From: Scatomorpha intestinigallinarum
GTDB taxonomy: Bacteria; Bacillota; Clostridia; Oscillospirales; Oscillospiraceae
Assembly: GCA_018712225.1 (NCBI GenBank)
Contig: DVHH01000070.1
Span: forward strand, 1 to 12,725
Direction: 5' to 3'
DNA: 12,725 nt
Part shown: positions 1 through 6,218 of the stretch, in pieces
Numbering within the stretch: position 1 is the first letter of the stretch
Layout: each line of letters starts with the position of its first letter
The notes under the pieces: model-generated
Seen by the model: only the letters and a program-made list of their open reading frames with translations
What the model was told of the DNA's origin: nothing
Databases searched by the model: none
Position numbers and translations under genes: made by a program

Positions 1-285
1 GGTAAGAATGTCGGACTCGTCGAGGCAGCAGGTGGCCAGGGCCGTGGCCTTCATGCGGGGGGAGGTGACAAGGACGATGCCGCCGCTGCGGGCGACGACC
101 AGCATGGCGGGGCTCAGGAACTCGCTGTTCCAGGCCGAAGTGCGGAAGTTGCAGTAGTAGCGGAGGTTTTCCACGTACGTGAGCAGGACGGCGGCGCAGT
201 CGGTCCTCTCCAGGGTATCGAAGAGCTTGCCGAGCCGCTGCTCGAATTCATCCAGAGGGAAATCCAGCATGGGCGCGCTTCTCAT
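1..285 (-). CDS. M24 family (creatinase / Xaa-Pro aminopeptidase-like) protein, N-terminal fragment
   Basis: The gene runs off the left edge; 95 N-terminal residues are visible and the reading frame is still open at base 1. The visible part resembles the creatinase N-terminal domain that precedes the pita-bread metallopeptidase domain in M24 proteins: an early FEQRLGKLF helix, a hydrophobic AAVLLTYVENLRYYCNF strand-turn segment matching the family's 'ni.Y.tgf' region, then a strand pair around AMLVVARSGGIVLVTSPR. The catalytic domain would lie outside the window, so peptidase activity is not shown. The ATG at 285 is preceded by AAGGAGAG about 6 nt upstream; a second in-frame ATG at 270 has no such site. 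It follows oppA in the same direction after 59 bp, so it is probably co-transcribed with the peptide importer and could hydrolyse imported peptides in the cytoplasm. An M24-like non-peptidase (creatinase-type) is the main alternative. Confidence 0.72.
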   Translation of the reverse strand, partial: MRSAPMLDFPLDEFEQRLGKLFDTLERTDCAAVLLTYVENLRYYCNFRTSAWNSEFLSPAMLVVARSGGIVLVTSPRMKATALATCCLDESDILT

Positions 286-304
286 TTGAACTCTCCTTTC
301 CTTG

Positions 305-333
305 ACGCCGGCGCGGCCCAGCCGCGCCGGCGT
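305..333 (-). other. Perfect 13-bp GC hairpin between oppA and the M24 gene
   Basis: The arms 305-317 (ACGCCGGCGCGGC) and 321-333 are perfect reverse complements around a 3-nt loop. On the minus strand no T-run follows the stem, so this is not a textbook intrinsic terminator. Placed directly after the oppA stop codon and before the ribosome binding site of the next gene, it could protect the 3' end of the oppA message or partly reduce read-through. The structure is seen; the role is inferred. Confidence 0.7.
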
Positions 334-344
334 GCGTTACAGGG

Positions 345-1880
345 TCATTTGGTTTTTACAAAGCGGAATTCGCAGTAGGTCTCGGGGTCGGGGTCAAGTC
401 CGGTCAGGGTCTTCTGCATGCCGAAGACGTTGTCTGTGAAGCGTATCCACAGCCAGGGCATTTCGTCGCGCAGGATGGTCTGGAGCTCGGCGTAGTACTC
501 GTTGCGCTTCTCGCTGTCCATCTCCTTGGAGGCGAGGTCGAAGAGCTCGTCCACCTCGGGGTTGGAGTAGTTTATCCAAGCGGCGTTTTCGCCGCCGGTC
601 TGGAAGAGTGTGCGGTAGAACTCGCCGTCGTTGCCGCCGGGCAAGAAGCCCAAGAGGAAGGCCTGGGTCTCGCCGGAGTAGACGAGGTCAACGAGGGCGG
701 AGAACTCCAAGGTGCGCAGCTCGGTCTTGACGCCGATGGCGTTCCAGGCGTTGGCCAACATCTCTGCCATGGTAATGCGGCCCTGGGACTCGTTGCAGAC
801 AAGTTCGAGGTCGAAGCCGTTCTCGTATCCGGCCTCCTTGAGCAGCTGCTTGGCTTTTTCGATGTCCTGCTCGTACTGCTGGTCCTCGCCGGCGGGGACG
901 TAGCAGGACATGGCCGGGCTGATGGGGCCGTCGGCAACGACGCCGCTGCCGAAGGCGATCTCAGACATGGTGTCCATGTCCACGGCGTAGCGCAGGGCCT
1001 GTCTGACGCGCTTGTCGCTCAGGGGCTCATAGGCGCCGTTGAGGCCGCAGTACTGGAGGGAGTAGCTCATGAAGGGGATGACATCGACGGACTCGCTGTT
1101 GCTGAGAGTCTCCACCTGGGAGGTGGACAGGCCGACGGCGATGTCTATCTCGCCGGATTCGAGGGCCATGCCGCGGGTGGTGTCGTCAGCAATGGTGCGG
1201 ATGATGAGGTTCTTGAACTCAGGCAGCTCGCCCCAGTACTCCTCGTTGCGCTCAAGCACGACTCGGTCGCCGGCGATCCACTCGACGAACTTGTAGGCGC
1301 CGGTGCCGACGGGGTTGCGGCCGTAGACGTCGTCGCTGCCTGCGGCCTCGACGGCGCTCTTGCTGACGATGAGGGTGGCGTTGTTGGTCAGGTAGGTCAG
1401 GAAGGGCGGGAAGACGTCCTTCGTGCCGAGCTCAATGGTGTATTCGTCTATTATTTTGGTCTTGGAGGTGTCGAATGGCTCGAATATCATGGCCTTCATG
1501 ATACATTCGGCGCCGCGGTCGAAGGTGAACTTGACGTCCTCGGCGGTGAACTTGCTGCCGTCGTGGAAGTAGACGTCGTCGCGCAGATGGAACCTGACGG
1601 TGCAGTCGTCCACGTACTCCCAGCTCTCAGCCAGACAGGGCTCGATCTCTCCCGTCTCGTTGTTCTGGCGGAGCAGGCCGTCGTAGACCTGCACGTTAAT
1701 GAGGCCTGCAGGGGTGTTCTGCTGGTTGGGAGGGTCAAGGACCGTGGGCTCGGCGCTATTGCCGACTATCAGCGTGTCCTTGACCTCCGGCTCGCCGCCG
1801 GAGGGCTCCTGACTGCCGCAGGCGGAGAGCAACATGGCCAGAGCCAGCAGCAGGACAAGTATGCGCGCGTGTGCTTTCAT
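345..1880 (-). CDS. oppA: Peptide ABC transporter substrate-binding lipoprotein (SBP family 5, OppA/DppA-like)
   Basis: This is the extracellular solute receptor of the oligopeptide or dipeptide importer, anchored to the outer face of the membrane by a lipid. Residues 1-20 are a basic, hydrophobic lipoprotein signal ending in the lipobox LSAC, with Cys21 as the acylation site. The family 5 solute-binding signature AEDVKFTF is at about 113-120. It is followed by NPVGTGAYKFVEW and DKRVRQALRYAVD, both typical of OppA/DppA/NikA proteins. The length of 511 residues is normal. Two ATGs lie six bases apart: AGGAGG (1887-1892) abuts the upstream ATG (1886) but is 6 nt from the ATG at 1880, so 1880 is chosen; starting at 1886 would add Met-Lys. 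It is the fifth gene of the operon, 66 bp after oppF. Peptide versus other substrate (for example nickel or glutathione) cannot be settled from sequence; the symbol is by analogy. Confidence 0.93.
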   Translation of the reverse strand: MKAHARILVLLLALAMLLSACGSQEPSGGEPEVKDTLIVGNSAEPTVLDPPNQQNTPAGLINVQVYDGLLRQNNETGEIEPCLAESWEYVDDCTVRFHLRDDVYFHDGSKFTAEDVKFTFDRGAECIMKAMIFEPFDTSKTKIIDEYTIELGTKDVFPPFLTYLTNNATLIVSKSAVEAAGSDDVYGRNPVGTGAYKFVEWIAGDRVVLERNEEYWGELPEFKNLIIRTIADDTTRGMALESGEIDIAVGLSTSQVETLSNSESVDVIPFMSYSLQYCGLNGAYEPLSDKRVRQALRYAVDMDTMSEIAFGSGVVADGPISPAMSCYVPAGEDQQYEQDIEKAKQLLKEAGYENGFDLELVCNESQGRITMAEMLANAWNAIGVKTELRTLEFSALVDLVYSGETQAFLLGFLPGGNDGEFYRTLFQTGGENAAWINYSNPEVDELFDLASKEMDSEKRNEYYAELQTILRDEMPWLWIRFTDNVFGMQKTLTGLDPDPETYCEFRFVKTK

Positions 1881-1952
1881 TTTCATCCTCCTAAAGTCGT
1901 ATTTGTAGCTGCTCCCAGATATCGGGCAAGATACGGGCGCAGACTCGCTCTA

Positions 1953-2909
1953 TCAGAAGCACTGCCCGGCAAAGTGGCAGGCGGCGTGATGCCCGGGGCT
2001 TATCTCCCGCAGTTCCGGAGTGGTTTCGCGGCAGACGTCCTTGGCATAAGGGCAGCGGCTGGCGAAGCGGCAGCCGGGCTTGGGGTCGATCGGGGAGGAC
2101 AGCTCTCCCTGGATCAGGATGCGCTCCCGCTTCACGTGGATGGAAGGGATGGGTATCGATGAGAGGAGCGCCCTGGTATAGGGGTGGTAGTTGGTGGTAA
2201 AGAGCTCCTTCGCCGGGGACTTCTCCACCAGCTGACCGAGGTACATGACGCAGATGCTCTGGGAGATGTGCCGCACGACGGAAAGGTCGTGGGTGATAAA
2301 CATCAGCGTCAGCCCCAAATCCTTCTGCAGCTCCTGAAGAAGGTTAAGTATCTGGGCCTGGATGGAGACGTCGAGGGCGGATACCGGCTCGTCGCAGACG
2401 ATGAAGGAGGGGCCGAGTGAAAGAGCCCGGGCGATGCCTATGCGCTGGCGCCGGCCGCCGTCGAACTCGTGCGGATAGCTGTTCACGTTCCGCTGGGCCA
2501 GCCCGACCATGTCCATGAGCTCCGCAACGCGGCGATTGAGCTCCTCTTTGGAGCGGGTGATGCGGTAGATGCGCAGGGGCTCCGCAATTATCTGGCCCAC
2601 AGTCATGCGCGGGTTGAGGGATGAGAAGGGGTCCTGGAAGATGATCTGCATTTGCCGGCGCAGGGCCTTGAGCTCTGAGCCCTTGACGTTCGTTATGTCT
2701 TTCCCCTCAAAGAAGATCTGACCGCCTGTGGGTTCCAGCAGGTGTAGTATCGTGCGGCCCAGTGTGGATTTGCCGCAGCCGCTCTCTCCGACGATGCCCA
2801 TCGTCTCGCCCTTGTTGAGGCTAAGGCTGACGTTTTCAACGGCGTGCAGATAACCCTTGGGGGTTTTAAAATACTTTTGAAGATTTTTTGTTTCCAGAAT
2901 TACTGACAT
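1953..2909 (-). CDS. oppF: Peptide ABC transporter ATP-binding protein (OppF/DppF-like)
   Basis: This is one of the two cytoplasmic ATPases that drive the importer. In order: Walker A GESGCGKST (41-49), Q-loop IIFQDPFSSLNP (Gln92), an ABC signature, Walker B FIVCDEP (Asp173, Glu174), and H-loop FITHDLS (His207). The signature reads FDGGRRQR at 149-156 instead of the common FSGGQ(R/Q)QR. The C-terminal oligopeptide/dipeptide transporter domain carries four spaced cysteines, C280-x5-C286-x6-C293-x17-C311. In some Opp/Dpp ATPases cysteines at these positions bind an iron-sulfur cluster, so one is possible here. The length of 318 residues is typical. A GAGGT site lies 7 nt upstream of the ATG. 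It forms the natural pair with the preceding OppD-like ATPase, from which it is separated by 57 bp. Confidence 0.94.
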   Translation of the reverse strand: MSVILETKNLQKYFKTPKGYLHAVENVSLSLNKGETMGIVGESGCGKSTLGRTILHLLEPTGGQIFFEGKDITNVKGSELKALRRQMQIIFQDPFSSLNPRMTVGQIIAEPLRIYRITRSKEELNRRVAELMDMVGLAQRNVNSYPHEFDGGRRQRIGIARALSLGPSFIVCDEPVSALDVSIQAQILNLLQELQKDLGLTLMFITHDLSVVRHISQSICVMYLGQLVEKSPAKELFTTNYHPYTRALLSSIPIPSIHVKRERILIQGELSSPIDPKPGCRFASRCPYAKDVCRETTPELREISPGHHAACHFAGQCF

Positions 2910-2953
2910 GGCAGTTACCTCATTCCCGCCGGTTTACGGCGCAGGTTGGTCGG

Positions 2954-2970
2954 CTGAGGCGCGGCCTCAG
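2954..2970 (-). other. 7-bp hairpin over the oppD stop codon
   Basis: CTGAGGC (2954-2960) and GCCTCAG (2964-2970) form a perfect stem with a 3-base loop. It contains the oppD stop codon (2967-2969). There is no adjacent T-run, so complete termination is unlikely. It may act as an mRNA-stability or processing element inside the operon, or be chance in GC-rich sequence. Confidence 0.4.
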
Positions 2971-3947
2971 TCCGCAGGGCCTTCCGCGGCCAGCACGCAC
3001 TTGACCAGGTGCCCGGGCGAGACCTCGACAGCAGGCGGGTCGAAGCTGCGGCAGCGCTCCTGGGCCTGAGGACAGCGCTCGCAGAAGCTGCAGCCTTCTG
3101 GCAGGTCGGCAGCGTTGACTGCGGGGCCTGTGATGGGCTGGAGCCGCTCTACGTCCTTGTCAAGGCTGGGTATGGTGGCAAAGAGGCATTTTGTGTAGGG
3201 GTGGGAGGCGTGGTCGAAGATGTCTTCGAGCGTTCCGAACTCCACGATTTCGCCGGCGTAGATGACGGCCACGGCGTCGCAGGTCTCAGCCACTACTCCA
3301 AGGTCATGGGTGATGAGCAGCATGGAGGTCCCGGAGGCGGTTTTGAGCTCCCGGATGAGGTCCAGCACCTGAGCCTGGATGGTGACGTCGAGAGCGGTAG
3401 TTGGCTCGTCGGCGATGAGCAGCCTCGGGTTGCAGGCGAGGGCCATAGCGATGACGACGCGCTGCTTCATGCCGCCGGAGAACTGGTGGGGATATTCTCC
3501 GGCGCGCTCGGGCTGGATACCGACCTTTTTGAGTATCTCCCGCGCCTCTATGGCTGCCTTTGCCCGGGAACAGCGGCGGTGCAGGCGTATGAGCTCGGAG
3601 ATCTGCTCATCCACGGGCAGAACGGGGTTCAGCGAGCTCATAGGGTCCTGGAATATCATCGAGATGTCGTGCCCGCGGATGGAGCGCATCTCCTTGGGCG
3701 AGAGCTGGCGGAGGTCGCGCCCGTCAAACTCTATGCTGCCCTGGATGACCTTGCCCGTGTATTTCGGCAGCAGAGACATGATGGCCAGGGCGATGGTGGT
3801 CTTGCCCGCGCCTGTCTCACCGACTAGGCCCAGGGTCTGGCCGCTGCGTATCTCGAAGGAGACGTTGTTTACGGCCTCGACCACGGCGTTGTGAGTCTCG
3901 TAATGAACGACGAGGTTTTGAACTTTCAGCAGAACGTCATTTTCCAT
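2967..3947 (-). CDS. oppD: Peptide ABC transporter ATP-binding protein (OppD/DppD-like)
   Basis: This is the second cytoplasmic ATPase of the importer. It has Walker A GETGAGKTT (43-51), Q-loop MIFQDPMSSLNP (Gln100), the canonical signature FSGGMKQR (156-163), Walker B LLIADEPTTALD (Asp180, Glu181) and H-loop LLITHDLG (His214). The SGGMKQR form of the signature is typical of the OppD/DppD side, whereas the next gene has the other form, so the two make a heterodimer. The C-terminal family domain holds Cys286, 289, 292, 299 and 317, compatible with the iron-sulfur site described for some dipeptide transporter ATPases. The ATG at 3947 has GGAAGG 7 nt upstream. It lies 30 bp after oppC. The length of 326 residues is normal. 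Confidence 0.95.
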   Translation of the reverse strand: MENDVLLKVQNLVVHYETHNAVVEAVNNVSFEIRSGQTLGLVGETGAGKTTIALAIMSLLPKYTGKVIQGSIEFDGRDLRQLSPKEMRSIRGHDISMIFQDPMSSLNPVLPVDEQISELIRLHRRCSRAKAAIEAREILKKVGIQPERAGEYPHQFSGGMKQRVVIAMALACNPRLLIADEPTTALDVTIQAQVLDLIRELKTASGTSMLLITHDLGVVAETCDAVAVIYAGEIVEFGTLEDIFDHASHPYTKCLFATIPSLDKDVERLQPITGPAVNAADLPEGCSFCERCPQAQERCRSFDPPAVEVSPGHLVKCVLAAEGPAD

Positions 3948-3977
3948 AGCATATCCTTCCCATATCCGGCCGGGGCC

Positions 3978-4892
3978 TCAGTTCTTGGAGCGGGGGTCGA
4001 GCGCATCGCGCAGGCCGTCTCCGAAAAGATTCAGGGCGAACACGGTGATGACTATCATGAGTCCGGGGAAGGCCACGACATACCACTTGTCCGCGTGAGT
4101 GAAGTATTGCTTGGCGGAGTTGAGCATGCAGCCCCACTCCGGCGTGGGCGCCTGCACGCCTAGGCCGATGAAGCTCAGGGCCGCGGCGGCGGTGATGCTG
4201 GCGGCGACGTTGAGTGTGGCGCTGACTATGATGGGGCCCAGAGCGTTGGGTATCATGTGCCGAAGCACGAGGCGGGCCTTGCTGGCGCCGATGGCCTTGG
4301 CGGCCTCTATGTACTCCTGGTCCTTGACGGTCAGCATCGAGGCGCGCACCGTCCGGGCGAAGGAGGGGACCATGGAGACAGTAATGGCTATTATGAGGTT
4401 CGTCATGCCGTTGCCCAGAGCGGCGCAGATGGATATGGCCAGCAGCGTGCCGGGTATGGACATGAAGATGTCGCAAATTCGCATTATAATGTTGTCGGTC
4501 ACGCCGCTGTTTACCGCCGCCAGCGCGCCGAGCAGGCCGCCCACGACCAGGCTGCACAGCATGGACACTATGCCGATGGTCAGGGAGATGCGAGCGCCGT
4601 AGACTATGCGGGTGAGGATGTCACGGCCGAGATCATCCGTACCCATGGGATGCTCCGCGCAGGGGGCGATGAAGGTCTCGGAGTAGTTCTGGTCATCGTA
4701 GCCGGATTGGGTGAGCGTCTGCGGGAAAATGGCGAAAAAGGCCAGAATGACGATGACGCAGAAGCCGAACATGGCGGCCCGGTTGCGCGAGAGCCGGTAG
4801 ATGACCTCCGACCACACGCCGACGGCCTCGTTTTTCTTGGACTTCTTTTTCTTTTCCAGGCGTTTCATGGCCTCAGTGTGAAGTTTGGACAT
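3978..4892 (-). CDS. oppC: Peptide ABC transporter permease (OppC/DppC-like)
   Basis: This is one of two membrane subunits forming the translocation channel. The N-terminus is cytoplasmic and very basic (KKKKSKK at 14-20), followed by a first membrane span at about 40-58, as in the OppC N-terminal domain. The HPMGTDDLGRDILTR block (81-95) is diagnostic of OppC/DppC. Further spans follow, and the cytoplasmic EAA loop is at about 193-221 (EYIEAAKAIGASKARLV, then PNALGP), which couples to the ATPases. The length of 304 residues is typical. GGGGGAGG lies 5 nt before the ATG at 4892. It sits 39 bp after oppB in the same operon. Confidence 0.95.
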   Translation of the reverse strand: MSKLHTEAMKRLEKKKKSKKNEAVGVWSEVIYRLSRNRAAMFGFCVIVILAFFAIFPQTLTQSGYDDQNYSETFIAPCAEHPMGTDDLGRDILTRIVYGARISLTIGIVSMLCSLVVGGLLGALAAVNSGVTDNIIMRICDIFMSIPGTLLAISICAALGNGMTNLIIAITVSMVPSFARTVRASMLTVKDQEYIEAAKAIGASKARLVLRHMIPNALGPIIVSATLNVAASITAAAALSFIGLGVQAPTPEWGCMLNSAKQYFTHADKWYVVAFPGLMIVITVFALNLFGDGLRDALDPRSKN

Positions 4893-4931
4893 GTTTTCCT
4901 CCCCCGTCCTCTCAGAATTCCGCAGGCGAGC

Positions 4932-5882
4932 TCAGGACGAACGCCTTTTGCTCCGGCTGTACTGGGACTTTATGCGCGGGTCGGCATAGGCGTAGATGAT
5001 GTCCACCAGGAGGTTCACCAGACTGAACACCATAGCCAGCAGCAGTACGCCGCCCTGTACCACTGGGTAGTCCCGGTTTTTGATTCCGTACACCATGTAT
5101 TTGCTCAGGCCGTTTATCGAGAAGACCGTCTCCGTGAGGACAGCGCCGCCCAACATTATACCCAGCTGAATACCGAGGACGGTGATGATGGGTATGAGCG
5201 CGTTTTTGAGAGCATGCTTCACAATAATGGCTTTCTCTGTCAGTCCCTTGGCCCTGGCGGTGACTATGTACTCCTGACAGATGACCTCCAGCACGCTTGA
5301 GCGCGTCATCCTAGTGATGGTGGCCATGCCTACCATGCTGGAGGTGAAGGTGGGCAAGATCCAGTTCTTCCAGCCGTCCAGGCCCGAGACGGGCAGCCAT
5401 TTCAATGTGATGGAAAATAGCAAGATCAGCATCATGCCCGCCCAGAAGGCCGGCATTGAGACACCGAGCAGGGAAACGCTCGTACACAGGTGGTCAAGAA
5501 TGGTGTTTTGCTTAACTGCGGAGATGATTCCGAGAGTTATACCAACTACCGCTGAGATGAGGATACTCAGGAACGCGAGCTTCGCCGTGGTAGGGAAGCG
5601 CTCCATCAGCTCGTCGATAACGGGCCGCTTCGTCTGGTATGATGTGCCGAGGTCGAACTCTGTGACAACGCCCTTCACATAGTTGAAAAACTGCACGTAG
5701 AGCGGGTCGTTGAGACCGAGCTCCTCTTCCAGCGCCGCAATCGCCTCATCCGAGGCGCCGACTCCGAGCAGCATCCGGGCCGGATTGCCCGAAGAGATGT
5801 GGTTCATGCAGAATACGATGAGCACTATGCCCAGCAGCACGGGGATCATCATAAGCAGGCGCTTTCCTATGTACCTGACCAC
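4932..5882 (-). CDS. oppB: Peptide ABC transporter permease (OppB/DppB-like), GTG start
   Basis: This is the other channel subunit and the first gene of the operon. The N-terminus RYIGKRLLMMIPVLLGIVLI is the usual OppB first span. The partly conserved GNPARMLLG and LGLNDPLYVQFFNYV segments follow, then about five more hydrophobic spans and the EAA loop at about 204-232 (EYIVTARAKGLTEKAII, then KNALIP). The length of 316 residues fits the family. The start is GTG at 5882-5880, supported by GGGAGG (5891-5896) 8 nt upstream and by the first residues matching the family. The next in-frame ATG codons (Met11, Met12) would remove most of the n-region of the first span. Transcription must start in the region 5890-6180. 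Confidence 0.95.
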   Translation of the reverse strand: MVRYIGKRLLMMIPVLLGIVLIVFCMNHISSGNPARMLLGVGASDEAIAALEEELGLNDPLYVQFFNYVKGVVTEFDLGTSYQTKRPVIDELMERFPTTAKLAFLSILISAVVGITLGIISAVKQNTILDHLCTSVSLLGVSMPAFWAGMMLILLFSITLKWLPVSGLDGWKNWILPTFTSSMVGMATITRMTRSSVLEVICQEYIVTARAKGLTEKAIIVKHALKNALIPIITVLGIQLGIMLGGAVLTETVFSINGLSKYMVYGIKNRDYPVVQGGVLLLAMVFSLVNLLVDIIYAYADPRIKSQYSRSKRRSS

Positions 5883-5916
5883 AATTTCCGCCTCCCTTAT
5901 AGCGATTTAAAGCGAA

Positions 5917-5931
5917 TTTTGTCTGAAAAAT
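5917..5931 (-). promoter_or_regulatory. Candidate CodY-like box in the opp leader
   Basis: The minus strand reads ATTTTTCAGACAAAA, which matches the CodY consensus AATTTTCWGAAAATT at 11 of 15 positions by eye and keeps the central TTTTCAGA. It lies just downstream of the candidate -10 elements, where a repressor would block initiation or early elongation. CodY control of opp/dpp operons is well established in other Firmicutes. Whether this organism has CodY is not known from the window. Confidence 0.33.
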
Positions 5932-5940
5932 ACAATGGTC

Positions 5941-5956
5941 AGTATACAATATAGCA
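5941..5956 (-). promoter_or_regulatory. Candidate promoter -10 region for the opp operon
   Basis: On the minus strand TGCTATATT (5956-5948) has the TGnTATAAT-like extended -10 form, and an overlapping TATACT (5946-5941) is a second option. The -35 region 17 bp upstream (TTTTCC) is poor, which fits an extended -10 promoter but lowers confidence. A start near 5935-5941 would give a leader of about 55 nt. Confidence 0.35.
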
Positions 5957-5976
5957 CCGGTGAAGTTATAGGAAAA

Positions 5977-6102
5977 TCCACAGATTTAAGATTACCTCTC
6001 CATTTTTAATGGTTTTTTCGTTTCGTGCAAAAAGTTGGCGGGAAACGGCGCAAAATCTGCGCAAAGCCATAAAAAACGGGGAATTAATCCAAAATCTGTG
6101 GA
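5977..6102. repeat. 11-bp inverted repeat pair flanking the opp upstream region
   Basis: TCCACAGATTT at 5977-5987 is the exact reverse complement of AAATCTGTGGA at 6092-6102, with centres about 115 bp apart. The left arm lies just upstream of the candidate opp -35 region. They could be paired operator sites or chance. A third partial copy of the AAAATCTG core is at 6052-6059. Confidence 0.4.
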
Positions 6103-6183
6103 GTACAGAGACCGCTTGCGACTAAGAGCGGGTGAAAAAACAGATGGCCAAATGCATATATTACCAGCTCTGGCAGAGAAAGA

Positions 6184-6206
6184 GGGCCGCCCGGAGGGGG
6201 CGGCCC
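6184..6206 (-). terminator. Intrinsic terminator of the histidine kinase gene
   Basis: A perfect 9-bp stem, GGGCCGCCC (6184-6192) with GGGCGGCCC (6198-6206), encloses a 5-nt loop. It starts 12 bp past the kinase stop codon. On the minus strand it is followed by TCTTTCTCT, a moderate T-rich tract. It therefore also insulates the opp promoter region from the kinase transcript. Confidence 0.7.
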
Positions 6207-6218
6207 GGAAGGTCGTGT

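Larger units (their letters stand above)
5883..6218. other. 336-bp intergenic region upstream of oppB and downstream of the kinase gene
   Basis: This stretch has no convincing gene. It is clearly richer in A+T than its flanks between about 5900 and 6160. It holds, from left to right, the oppB ribosome binding site, a CodY-like palindrome, a candidate extended -10 element, one arm of an 11-bp inverted repeat, short AAAATCTG repeats (6052-6059 and 6091-6098), the second arm, and the kinase terminator hairpin. A plus-strand open frame at 6035-6247 lacks an ATG, a family resemblance and normal composition, and is not called. Confidence 0.7.

Noticed and set aside
2438..2465. OppF signature motif reads FDGGRRQR instead of FSGGQRQR
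   Set aside because: All other ATPase motifs are intact and I recall the same DGGRRQR form in related Firmicutes peptide-transporter ATPases, so it looks like a subfamily variant and not damage.
4257..5300. Long plus-strand open frame opposite oppC and oppB
   Set aside because: It lies entirely antisense to two well-supported permeases, shows biased composition (His, Gly, Asp, Gln runs) and resembles no family; it is a GC-driven shadow. The same applies to 3009-3827.
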